Shown here: positions 19,930 to 28,150 of the stretch, piece after piece
How positions within the stretch are numbered: the first letter of the stretch is position 1
Layout: each line of letters opens with the position of its first letter
NCBI GenBank assembly: GCA_964495375.1
Contig: CAZBWM010000009.1
Span: 62,001-126,000, forward strand
Reading direction: 5' to 3'
DNA: 64,000 nt
Source: JAIESQ01 sp964495375
GTDB lineage: Bacteria > Planctomycetota > Planctomycetia > Pirellulales > JAEUIK01
The notes under the pieces: model-generated
Seen by the model: only the letters and a program-made list of their open reading frames with translations
Told to the model about the DNA's origin: nothing
Databases searched by the model: none
Translations under genes and position numbers: made by a program

Positions 19930-21645
19930 TTATCGAACGGCCGCCTCGCAGTTAATAAGACCAGCTCCCTGGCAGGTCCGCGGATGCCCTAAAGTCTGTG
20001 CTGTGCTGCGGATTCTATCGAAAACGCCGACCTGATCGAGACTTGGCCAGCGCGACAGAATCAAAGCGGCCAGCCCGGAAACCTGCGGCGCGGCCCCCGA
20101 AGTTCCCCAGCCGTTAATGAGCACTTTGGCCTGATTGCCGTGCAGGACACGGCCGTAAGCCGGAGTGGGAGCGGTAACATCGGGCTTGTCATTGCAGTCA
20201 ACTTGGCCGACCCACTCGCCGGGGCCGCGGCTCGAGTACTCCCACATCTGGTTGTCTAACTTGCAGGTGGCCACGCTCAGCAAATTCGCCCGCGACTTGA
20301 ATCTCCAAATCGAGTTGGGACCGCACGGCTGTCGCGGATTGATCAGATCGTGATTGTTGCCGGCCGAGAAGATCAGCACGATGCCGGCGGCCACGGCCTC
20401 GGTGAGCGCGTTCTCGATGTCGTTGTCGCGAACCGGAGGGGTGCCGCCGAAGGGTCCCCAACTGTTGTTGGCCACGATCGGCATGCTCAAGCGTTCTTTT
20501 TCGCGGCGCAGGAAATCGTAAATCGTGGCGATCTCCGACGAGAAGTACGATGTCCGACAGGAGATGATCTTCGCCTCGGGGGCAACTCCTTCGAACTCGC
20601 TGGCTGCGTCTGTGGTGGATGCGGCCGCGATACACGCGCACATCGTGCCATGCCCCAGATCATCGGCCCAAGCGTTCGCCCCGTTGAACGAAAACTGGGA
20701 GAGCCGCCGGTGCGGCGGGAATTCCGGACGACGGCCATCGATTCCGGAATCGACAATCGCAATCGCGACGCCGGCGCCGCGCGAGTCCGCCCACGCTTCG
20801 CGAGCGCGAATGCGCGCGAGCACGTCATCGAGGGAAGCCTGGGCTTCGTGGTCCGCGGCAGAATCAAGCCCCAGGTCGGCCCAGGAGTCTTCCCACGAAT
20901 ACTGGAAGTCAGGCTCAACCTCGACATGGTACTCACGTTCGAGCTGACTGAGGACTGCATTTGCCGACGCGCTGCGCGCGCCCGTCCGGCCCACCGGCAG
21001 TTCCAACGCAATAAAGCGGCGCTCACGATTAACGACGGGAGGCCTGGTGGGCCCTTGCGCCGCCATCGCGGCATCCATCGCCTCGGGATCTGGAAAGCGG
21101 ATTTTCACCCGCGTCGTCGGTTTTGCTTTCGACATCTCCTCCCCTCGCGACTTGTGGATGGACGGACCGGAGCGCGACAAAGTACGGATCGCCGCTGCGG
21201 ATTCCGGTTCGCTCATTGCGACGAAGCCAAATCCGCGGCTGGCCGTCCGCTTAGTTTCGAGAACGTCCAGCTCGACGCACGCCTTGATGCTCTGGAGCTC
21301 ATAGAGCGTGGCCGTTGTCAGCCGAAGCGTGAACTCAGTACCAATCTTGGGCACGAGCCGCCGCTGACAGCGACGTTGGAAACGGCCGACGTAGTAGCGC
21401 ACGCCGATCAAGGTGCCATCGAGGGTGCGATCGCCGCGCCGCGCGAGGCGCCGATATTTGGCATCGCGCAATAGCAATCGCCGCAGAGTGATGGCGCCGC
21501 GCTGCCGGCGCGGGCGCCCGACGACCTGCACCTGCACGGTGCGGCCGATGGCCGCAACCAGGTTCGGCGGCAAGCTCCGCGCTTTTTTACGCTTGGCTCG
21601 CCGTTTGGTGGCTGACGCCACCGATGATTCGACTACCCCTGGCAT
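19930..21645 (-). CDS. Subtilisin-like serine protease (S8) with basic N-terminal region
   Basis: The frame from ATG 21645 gives 571 residues. An internal ATG at 21135 is preceded by GGGGAGGAG and would give a 401-residue protein starting MSKAKPTTRV. The catalytic triad is Asp299 (IAIVDSGID), His332 (DLGHGTMCA) and Ser516 (GWGTSGAAPQVSG), with oxyanion Asn430 in FSAGNNHD. Residues about 205-250 look like an I9-type propeptide. No signal peptide is visible from either start, so a cytoplasmic location or another export route is possible. Residues 1-170 are Arg/Lys-rich, use GC-rich third positions like real coding sequence, and include RGFGFVAMSEPESAAAIRTL, which resembles an RNP1 strand. A propeptide-like gene follows downstream. 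Confidence 0.88.
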   Translation of the reverse strand: MPGVVESSVASATKRRAKRKKARSLPPNLVAAIGRTVQVQVVGRPRRQRGAITLRRLLLRDAKYRRLARRGDRTLDGTLIGVRYYVGRFQRRCQRRLVPKIGTEFTLRLTTATLYELQSIKACVELDVLETKRTASRGFGFVAMSEPESAAAIRTLSRSGPSIHKSRGEEMSKAKPTTRVKIRFPDPEAMDAAMAAQGPTRPPVVNRERRFIALELPVGRTGARSASANAVLSQLEREYHVEVEPDFQYSWEDSWADLGLDSAADHEAQASLDDVLARIRAREAWADSRGAGVAIAIVDSGIDGRRPEFPPHRRLSQFSFNGANAWADDLGHGTMCACIAAASTTDAASEFEGVAPEAKIISCRTSYFSSEIATIYDFLRREKERLSMPIVANNSWGPFGGTPPVRDNDIENALTEAVAAGIVLIFSAGNNHDLINPRQPCGPNSIWRFKSRANLLSVATCKLDNQMWEYSSRGPGEWVGQVDCNDKPDVTAPTPAYGRVLHGNQAKVLINGWGTSGAAPQVSGLAALILSRWPSLDQVGVFDRIRSTAQTLGHPRTCQGAGLINCEAAVR

Positions 21646-21781
21646 CCACGTTCTCCCCAGGCAAACAACCAGTTGGTTTGCGACGTGATGCGAAGCTTGT
21701 GCGAGAACACAAGTCGACCGCGCACGGATTGTGCGAGGGGGAGGGGGCCGAGTTCAAGGCGAAGTTGGCACAAGTTCGCCG

Positions 21782-21807
21782 GGGTATGACAGACAGTTGT
21801 CATACCC
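21782..21807. repeat. Perfect palindrome between the proton-channel-like operon and the subtilase gene
   Basis: GGGTATGACA, loop GACAGT, TGTCATACCC: ten perfect base pairs. It lies 39 bases after the stop codon (21846) of the leftward operon and upstream of the leftward subtilase gene. It may be the operon terminator or an operator for the protease gene; no T tract is present. Confidence 0.6.
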
Positions 21808-21845
21808 TAAAGGCGAAGTGCGCGGCCTTCAGAGGCTGGGCGGGC

Positions 21846-22820
21846 CTACTCCGCCGCCGATTTCGTGCCAGACGGGCTGCCGCCGATCTGCTTGCCGTCG
21901 GGCATCGGTCGCCCCGCAACGCTGAAGCCCGCCTGGTAAAGCTCTTCTTTCATCCGCCGATAGGCGTTGAAGCTGTCGCTGTAGGTCCATAGCGTGATGG
22001 TCGTGGCGGCCGGGCGATGCTGGCCCAACCGCGCACGTAGCTCGGAGTTCGGCCCCAGCGCCTGTTCCAAGGTTTCACCCAGCCCTGGCGAGATCGGCAC
22101 GAACTCGCACTGCCGCAATCGCGCGTAGTTGCCGATCCGCTCGAACGTGTAGCGCATGCGAAAGCCGTCGATGGGGCCGCAACTGTCGGAGACTTCGGTC
22201 GCGTCGGCCAGCCGATGCTGCACGCGGCGAATTTCGCCCGGCAAGCGCCCCTCGAATTCGTTGATTGGCACGTAAGCGATCCGCCCCCCGCGCAACTGAA
22301 GATGCAGTTCTTTGCCGGTGACGGTTTTGGAAATGGGGGTCGGATAGCTGGTCACTTTGATGCTGGGGCGCTTCCCCTGCTCGGTCGCGTTCAACTGCCC
22401 GAGCATTTCGTGCAACTGCCGCTCGGCCTCGCTGGCCGAACGGCGCAAATCGAATTCGGCGTGCTGCCCGGCGTCGAGCTTCAGCTTTTTATCGTCGAGC
22501 TCGCGGCGCCGCGCGGCCACGGCGTAGGCCAACTGCGAGCGTTCGTGGGCTCGCGCCGCGGCCTCGCGTTTCAGGCGCTCGATGTCGTCGGCCAGATGGA
22601 GCACGTCCCCTTCGAGGGCGTCCGTCTCCGATTCGAGCGCTGCCAGCTCGGTGGAAGCTGCCGGAGCGGCGTCAGCCGGCGCCGGCACGGCCGCGTTCTT
22701 CGCGCGCATGCCGGCGATCAGCACTAGGATGATCATGATGCCCACGGTATTGCAGATGACATCCAGGAAGGAGTCACCTCCGAAGGCGTCGCCTTGTTCG
22801 GGGATTCGTCGGCTCACCAC
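21846..22820 (-). CDS. ExbD/MotB-like single-span subunit carrying the proton-relay Asp
   Basis: It starts at GTG 22820 or 22817, overlapping the preceding gene's stop codon (GTGGTGA), so translation is coupled; about 325 residues. The N-terminal membrane segment is DSFLDVICNTVGIMIILVLI with Asp20 at the position of the proton-carrying Asp in ExbD/TolR (PFIDVMLVL). A coiled coil follows (about 55-140: LESETDALEGDVLHLADDIE and more). The C-terminal periplasmic domain is at about 155-310. The C-terminal domain does not look like the peptidoglycan-binding OmpA domain of MotB. I infer that it pairs with the upstream Ala20 subunit and the MotA/ExbB-like channel protein. Family-level function (coupling ion flow to work) is known; the specific work is not. 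Confidence 0.8.
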   Translation of the reverse strand: MVSRRIPEQGDAFGGDSFLDVICNTVGIMIILVLIAGMRAKNAAVPAPADAAPAASTELAALESETDALEGDVLHLADDIERLKREAAARAHERSQLAYAVAARRRELDDKKLKLDAGQHAEFDLRRSASEAERQLHEMLGQLNATEQGKRPSIKVTSYPTPISKTVTGKELHLQLRGGRIAYVPINEFEGRLPGEIRRVQHRLADATEVSDSCGPIDGFRMRYTFERIGNYARLRQCEFVPISPGLGETLEQALGPNSELRARLGQHRPAATTITLWTYSDSFNAYRRMKEELYQAGFSVAGRPMPDGKQIGGSPSGTKSAAE

Positions 22821-25225
22821 TGCCACCAGCGTTTCTTCTTGGCCCGGGCGACGGGCGGATTCACTTGCTTGTCGCGGACGTCGATGCCCGAGCTGGCCAT
22901 CAGTCGCTTGAGGTCGGCTGCGCGGGCCTGACCATCGGCCGTGGTGTCGAGCACCAGCACGGGATGCCAGTACATGCCGTGTCCGGCCAGGCCCCATGAG
23001 GTGATGTGATCCCAAACGCCGGTCAGCAGGTCGTCGATCGAGTCTTCGGTATGTTCGCCCAGCGGGACCGCGCGAACTTGCTTGCCGGAGCCATCGTCGG
23101 CCAAGATCACCAGGCTCGACTGGCTGCAGCGAATCATCACCGGTCGTGTGACGGGGGCGACGCGCCGCATCTCGGTCGGCACAGCCCAGTTCTTGCCACG
23201 ATGCTCGGCCATGCTGCCGGCCGGCGGCGACTTGCTCACGGACGGCGCGCCCCCAGACGTGCCACCGGCGCCGCTCCTACCTCCTGACGCGCCGCTGGAA
23301 CTGGGGGACGTAACCGATGTACCGCCTGGCGCGCCGCTGCGCGCTGATGACGTACCGTACGAATCCAATGGCGAAGAAAAGGGATTGCGAGCGTCGGGTG
23401 CGCCGGGCTGTCCGCCACGCGAGGGTCCGCCAGAATCGGGATTCGACGCGTTGGTTAGCTGTGTACCGTTGGGATCGCCGCCTGACGAAGTTCCACCGCC
23501 GGACGCGGTATCGCCCCCCGCGGCGCCTGGTGCGCCACCGGGCGCAGCGAGTTTAGGACCGTCGGCCGCTCCGCCAGTGCTAGACTCCGATCCCGCGCCT
23601 CCTGAACCGGTACCGTTTGCGCTGCCGTTTGCGCCGCTATTCGAATCATTGGCAGCGGCGCCTGCGGCAAAGCCTGCGGCACCAGCGGCTGCCATCTGAC
23701 CGGTGCCGTTGGGGTCGCCTGTGTTCTGCCCACTACCGTTCGGGTCGCTGCCGTTTTGGCTGTTGCCGTTCTGTCCGGCTGTCTGATTGCCAGTTGAATT
23801 GCCGCTGCCGGAGCCGGCGAAGCTTCCACCGCTTGCGGCGCCACCGCCGGGGCTGCCACCCGACGCGAAACCTTCGGTCCCTGTCCCCGATCCCGACGTC
23901 ATCGGCCCGCCGGGCCCCATCGGCCCGCCTGGTGTCGACGAACCGAGCGTGGCCTCGCCGGGGTACAGGCCACCGTCGTTTCCGCCCATCAGGCTATGTC
24001 CGCCCGCGGGTCCACCTTGAAATGCTCCGCCGGGGTATGTCGATCCTGTGCCGCTCCCCTGAATGCCGGATCCTGGGCCCCCTTGGCCGAGCGCCGAGCC
24101 GGCGGCGCCAGCGGCCGCGGCTGTTCGACTCGCAGGATTTGATTGCGGATACGGATCGAAGTACCCGCCGCGACCATTGCGCGCCGCGCCATACTTGCGA
24201 TGCCCGGGGCGGTCCTCTGGGGGCAGTTCTTCATCGGCGACAATTCCGCCCTGCGACGACGCGCGGTATTGCCGCCCGACGCTTTGCCCCTGCAAGCGCG
24301 GCATCATCATCGCCAGCTCGCGCTGCTGGACGCGGGCTTCTGCGACGGCGGTTTCCTCGGTGCGCGCCAGCTCGGTGTCAGGAGCTTTGAAGTCGAGCTT
24401 CCAGTCGGCGTCGACCAGTTCATAACCGAAATCGGATCCCCAACTCTCCAGCGCAGCGCGGGCCATCCAGTAAGCCATGATGCCGTCGGGACGGACCAGC
24501 AGCAGCGGATAGGGCTCGCCCATCTCGCCGGCGTTTGTGCGGCGATTGCGGGCCATGTGTTCGCGGGCGGCTCGTAGCGCCGAAGCCAACGGATTGCTCG
24601 GGCCCAGCGGGCCCTCGAAATCCTCGGCCGTCAGCACGACCCCTTCGGGCTGCAGCACGACGCGATCGTTGCGGCACTCGATGTACAGGGGCGGGCGACC
24701 GGTCGAGTTCGGCCCCAAGTAAGGAATGATCGAATACGACGTCGGCTGCGCTTCAAGTTGCTGCCGGGCGCGGAGCAACTTGGCCTGTGTCTCGCTGATC
24801 TGCAAATTGATCGCGGCGACGCGGGCAGCCAGTTCGCGCTTCTGGTTTTCATCGGTCGAAGCGAGCTGATCGAGTTGAGCCTGGGCGCGCTCCAGCCCGT
24901 CGAGCTCGGCGCGGAGCGCGCGGGCGTGTTCTTCAAAGTGGCCCAGCTCGAGGCGCCGCTCGCTGAGCTCGGCTTGCGTGCGATCGCGCTGAGCGGTGAG
25001 TTGCTCGCGCCGCCAATCAAGCTCTTCGCGGCGGGCCTTTTCTTCGGCAGCGGATGCCGCCGCTACTGGCGCGGTGAGCTTGACTTGCGCACTGGCCTGA
25101 GCGCGCGCGTGCCTGGCGATGACCACCAGCAACAGAATCAGCGCTCCCATCATGCACAAGAGCACGGCCAAGAAGGGGAAAAGCTGAACCGAATTGGAAT
25201 CGCTTCGCGCGCGAGCCCGCGTCAT
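22814..25225 (-). CDS. ExbD-like single-span protein lacking the proton-relay Asp, with Gly/Ser-rich linker
   Basis: A 803-residue protein whose ATG (25225) overlaps the stop of the channel gene (ATGA). The N-terminal span reads QLFPFLAVLLCMMGALILLL. This aligns with the ExbD motif PFIDVMLVL but has Ala20 in place of Asp. A coiled coil (about 60-150) follows, then a folded domain (about 160-290: SYSIIPYLGPNSTGRPPLYI, LLLVRPDGIMAYWMARAALE). A Gly/Ser/Asn/Pro-rich low-complexity linker of roughly 300 residues (about 345-650) comes next, then a C-terminal domain related in context to the first (VMIRCSQSSLVILADDGSG, PVLVLDTTADGQARAADLKR). The linker probably spans the periplasm. It is encoded between the channel protein and the Asp20 subunit. 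Confidence 0.8.
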   Translation of the reverse strand: MTRARARSDSNSVQLFPFLAVLLCMMGALILLLVVIARHARAQASAQVKLTAPVAAASAAEEKARREELDWRREQLTAQRDRTQAELSERRLELGHFEEHARALRAELDGLERAQAQLDQLASTDENQKRELAARVAAINLQISETQAKLLRARQQLEAQPTSYSIIPYLGPNSTGRPPLYIECRNDRVVLQPEGVVLTAEDFEGPLGPSNPLASALRAAREHMARNRRTNAGEMGEPYPLLLVRPDGIMAYWMARAALESWGSDFGYELVDADWKLDFKAPDTELARTEETAVAEARVQQRELAMMMPRLQGQSVGRQYRASSQGGIVADEELPPEDRPGHRKYGAARNGRGGYFDPYPQSNPASRTAAAAGAAGSALGQGGPGSGIQGSGTGSTYPGGAFQGGPAGGHSLMGGNDGGLYPGEATLGSSTPGGPMGPGGPMTSGSGTGTEGFASGGSPGGGAASGGSFAGSGSGNSTGNQTAGQNGNSQNGSDPNGSGQNTGDPNGTGQMAAAGAAGFAAGAAANDSNSGANGSANGTGSGGAGSESSTGGAADGPKLAAPGGAPGAAGGDTASGGGTSSGGDPNGTQLTNASNPDSGGPSRGGQPGAPDARNPFSSPLDSYGTSSARSGAPGGTSVTSPSSSGASGGRSGAGGTSGGAPSVSKSPPAGSMAEHRGKNWAVPTEMRRVAPVTRPVMIRCSQSSLVILADDGSGKQVRAVPLGEHTEDSIDDLLTGVWDHITSWGLAGHGMYWHPVLVLDTTADGQARAADLKRLMASSGIDVRDKQVNPPVARAKKKRWWQW

Positions 25226-26520
25226 GCCGCATTCGTCTCCACACGCTTGCCGGCTAGCGACACCTGGCTGATGGGCCGCGACGCATTCCCCATCCGGGCG
25301 CCAAGCAACTGGATGGCGGCCGACAGGTTGATCAACGTTTCTTCAAAATTGTGCGCGCCCGACAAGCTCGACAAGTTGCGATTGAGCGTGTCCTCGAGCC
25401 GGGCGATCTGACCCGTGGCGTCGACAACGCGCAGCAAGATATCGGACTGCCGCGTGAGCTCGGCTTGCTGCCCGCGGCTCGCTTCGGCCGCATTGGCGAG
25501 CGCTGCCTGCATGCGCAGCCAACTGTCCTGATTGTGCGCAGCCGCCGCTTGCGTGGCGTCGGCCAGGTCGACTGCGAAGCTTTTCAGGCTGGTCGATAGC
25601 GCGGCAGTCAGCGCGGCTTCAACCTGTTGTTGTGAACCGCTGGCCAACTGGCTCCAGTGCTGATGGGCCGCGTCGATCGTGGCTTGCCAGAGCTCGCTTT
25701 GCCGTTGGACGAGCCGCTCGGTGGCGTTGACCACCGCGTCGGCCATGCGGCGCACGGCGACGAGCTGTGGATCGGTCGAGGTGCCGAGCTGCTCGAAGCG
25801 GCCACCCAATTCGGCGATCGTGCAGTTATCGACGGCGACCAGCAGCCGCTGCTCGGCCCGATCGGTGAGGAACTGGCCGAACATCAACACCATCGAAAGC
25901 GCCAGCGCCAGGGCCGTCGTATCGAAGGCGACGCCCAGGCCGTAGGTCACGTCGGGGAGCGATTCTTCGAGCGACTCGGGCGAGAGATTGGCGATGGCCA
26001 GCGTGATCCCCATCACCGTCCCCAAGAAGCCCAAAATGGGAATCGCCCAAACGATGATCCGCATCAGGGCATAGGTGCCATGCAGGCGCACGGCGTCGCT
26101 TTCTGCGAGGTATTTCAAGTCTTCTTCGAGCGTATCGGCCGAACCCTTGCGGCGCACGACTTCCAGCGCGTCGCGCAGCCGGCTGGCAAACCACGATCGC
26201 TGCACGCCAGCGGACAGGCCATCCAGAGCCGCCAACAACGGCACACAAGTGTCGATCGATTCGCCTTGCGCGCGGGGCGCCGGCAGCAAGCGCTTGCGCG
26301 CCAGCGGCCATTGTTCGACGACGTCCAGGCATTTGAACACGAGCGTCGCCAGCCCGATGAAGAACAGCACCATCGACACGTACTCGACCGGATGCCCGGT
26401 GAAGTAGCGGTCAACGTAGGGGGCCTGCCAGATATCGGTTTCGATCGGCACGTAAAAGGCGATCGAGGCCGCGGAGCCCCAGACGATGGGGGAGCGAACG
26501 ACGCGCGACAGAAACGGCAT
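25222..26520 (-). CDS. MotA/TolQ/ExbB-like proton channel protein
   Basis: The start is taken as ATG 26520 (432 residues); an upstream extension is poorly supported. Four membrane segments are visible: about 5-22, 36-60, then the long pair MRIIVWAIPILGFLGTVMGI and TYGLGVAFDTTALALALSMV, which carry the conserved GFLGTVxGI and channel-lining threonines of the family. Between spans 2 and 3 is a cytoplasmic domain of about 110 residues. A helical C-terminal tail of about 180 residues follows the last span, longer than in TolQ/ExbB. It is the first gene of a three-gene operon with ATGA and GTGGTGA overlaps. The family converts proton or sodium flow into motion of the partner helix. Confidence 0.88.
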   Translation of the reverse strand: MPFLSRVVRSPIVWGSAASIAFYVPIETDIWQAPYVDRYFTGHPVEYVSMVLFFIGLATLVFKCLDVVEQWPLARKRLLPAPRAQGESIDTCVPLLAALDGLSAGVQRSWFASRLRDALEVVRRKGSADTLEEDLKYLAESDAVRLHGTYALMRIIVWAIPILGFLGTVMGITLAIANLSPESLEESLPDVTYGLGVAFDTTALALALSMVLMFGQFLTDRAEQRLLVAVDNCTIAELGGRFEQLGTSTDPQLVAVRRMADAVVNATERLVQRQSELWQATIDAAHQHWSQLASGSQQQVEAALTAALSTSLKSFAVDLADATQAAAAHNQDSWLRMQAALANAAEASRGQQAELTRQSDILLRVVDATGQIARLEDTLNRNLSSLSGAHNFEETLINLSAAIQLLGARMGNASRPISQVSLAGKRVETNAA

Positions 26521-27054
26521 GGGTGCAGCCACGGTAGCGGTTTCCTTCGAGGGACTTGCGGTTGCTAGCAACTGCCTGGCGCGGGGCCGGGCGGGCCTTT
26601 CTCTACCGAACCCTTGGCACGGCGGCAACGTCGAAACGCCTCCGGTCGCGCGGCCCGCTCGAGCGCGCATCGCCGCCTGACGGCAGCACTCGCCAGCGGC
26701 ATAATCGGCGCGATCGGCAAACTCGATTGAGCAAATGCCCGCAGGCTCACTTGCTAGCGCCCTGGCGCCGCGCTTTGGGAAACCTGGGATAGGAGTTGGC
26801 GGCTTGCTGGTGCTCGTGTGTCGAGCTTCGCGCCAGTCTGACAGCAGTTTGCGAAGCTTCGGGCTCGCGCCGGCACATCAGTCGCGGGCAGCGCGCACGG
26901 CCGATTGGCCAGCCGGGTGGTCGCGATTTTTTGCGGCGGTTTTTTTTGCACGGGGCGCTAGCATGGTTTCTAATGCCGGGCGAAGCTGGCGGGTCGCCGT
27001 GGAGGTCCCCCGCGGGGGCACCAAGCCGCAATGAACTCTGTGGAGGAATGAACC
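26521..27054. other. Divergent intergenic region with T tracts
   Basis: About 530 bases between the leftward channel operon and the rightward DUF3500 gene. It includes two T-runs at 26929-26948 and a G/C palindrome around 27004-27022 (GGTCCCCC then GGGGGCACC). Promoters for both directions are expected. No gene is supported. Confidence 0.45.
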
Positions 27055-28107
27055 ATGTCGAGCAACCAACGATCGTGCCCCGACTGCTCCAGCCCGGCCA
27101 CGGGCCTGGTGCGACGCGACTTTCTGAAGGCGGCCGGTGTCGCCGTGGGGGCGGCCTCGGCCTGGCCTTTGATGTCGCATGCTGCGGACGACGCGACCGC
27201 GGTCACGGCCCCCAGCAGCCCGGAGAGCCTGGTCAAGGTGCTCTACGAGAAGCTCTCGCCGGGGCAGCGCGAGAAGGTCTGCTACGCGTGGGAACACATG
27301 GACCCCGAGCGCGGCTTGCTCCGCACGCGCGTCGCCAACAACTGGCATATCAACGACAAGGTGATCAACAGCGAGTTCTATACCGACGAGCAGCGCGACG
27401 TCATCCGCAAGATCTTCGAGGGGATGGTGCAGCCTGAGTGGATCAGCAAGTTTGATCAGCAGCTCGAAGACGACGCGGGCGGATTCGGCAACGAGCAGAA
27501 CATCGCGATCTTCGGCACGCCCGGCGATGGCAAGTTCGAGTTCGTGATGACGGGCCGACACATGACCATGCGCTGCGACGGCAACTCGGCCGAGCACGTG
27601 GCCTTCGGCGGCCCGATTTTCTATGGGCACGCGGCCCGCGGTTTCAACGAGCAGGCCGATCACCCCGGCAACGTTTTCTGGCCGCAGGCCGTGGCCGCCA
27701 ATGGCTTGTATGGCATGCTCGATGGTCGTCAGCAGAAGCTGGCGCTGGTGGATACCTCGCCGGATGAAACGCAAAGCGGTTTCCGCAAGGCCGGCGAAGC
27801 GTTCCCTGGTATTCCGGTCACCGAGCTATCGACCGATCAGAAGGACGAGCTGCAAAAGGTGCTCGCCAAGCTGGTCGAGCCGTATCGCCAAGGCGACCGC
27901 GACGAAGTGGCAAGCTGCCTGAAAGCGCAAGGTGGGCTCGATCGTTGTTCGCTCGCCTTTTACAAGGACAAGGATGTCGGTAACGACGGCCGCTGGGACA
28001 ACTGGCGCCTGGAAGGGCCGGCTTTCGTCTGGTACTTCCGCGGCGCCCCGCACGTGCACGTGTGGGTGAACGTGGCCGACGACCCGAGCGTGGCGCTGAA
28101 CGCGTAG
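27055..28107 (+). CDS. DUF3500 family Tat-exported protein
   Basis: A 350-residue protein with an excellent ribosome binding site (TGGAGGAATGAACC before ATG). The N-terminus has VRRDFLKAAGVAVGAASAWP, a twin-arginine signal, so folded export is likely. Characteristic parts include SPGQREKVCYAWEHMDPERG, NIAIFGTPGDGKFEFVMTGR and a His-rich C-terminus GAPHVHVWVNVADDP. DUF3500 proteins occur widely in planctomycetes and other environmental bacteria; no activity is established. The conserved histidines could bind metal, but that is inference. The gene converges with the exonuclease gene. Confidence 0.87.
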   Translation: MSSNQRSCPDCSSPATGLVRRDFLKAAGVAVGAASAWPLMSHAADDATAVTAPSSPESLVKVLYEKLSPGQREKVCYAWEHMDPERGLLRTRVANNWHINDKVINSEFYTDEQRDVIRKIFEGMVQPEWISKFDQQLEDDAGGFGNEQNIAIFGTPGDGKFEFVMTGRHMTMRCDGNSAEHVAFGGPIFYGHAARGFNEQADHPGNVFWPQAVAANGLYGMLDGRQQKLALVDTSPDETQSGFRKAGEAFPGIPVTELSTDQKDELQKVLAKLVEPYRQGDRDEVASCLKAQGGLDRCSLAFYKDKDVGNDGRWDNWRLEGPAFVWYFRGAPHVHVWVNVADDPSVALNA

Positions 28108-28150
28108 GCACTTGTGCGGCGCTTGCCGGACGGCGCTCGCATCGCGCGTT

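Noticed and set aside
20350..21474. Plus-strand open frame of 374 codons opposite the subtilase gene
   Set aside because: The subtilase frame has a full catalytic triad and coherent motifs; the opposite frame has none.
19578..21645. ATPase-plus-subtilase defence module
   Set aside because: No AAA ATPase gene accompanies the subtilase; the only partner is the small propeptide-like protein.
21846..26520. Zorya-type defence system (ZorA/ZorB-like pair)
   Set aside because: The channel and partner families resemble ZorAB, but no ZorC/D or ZorE-like gene is present and a third, non-Zorya partner is encoded.
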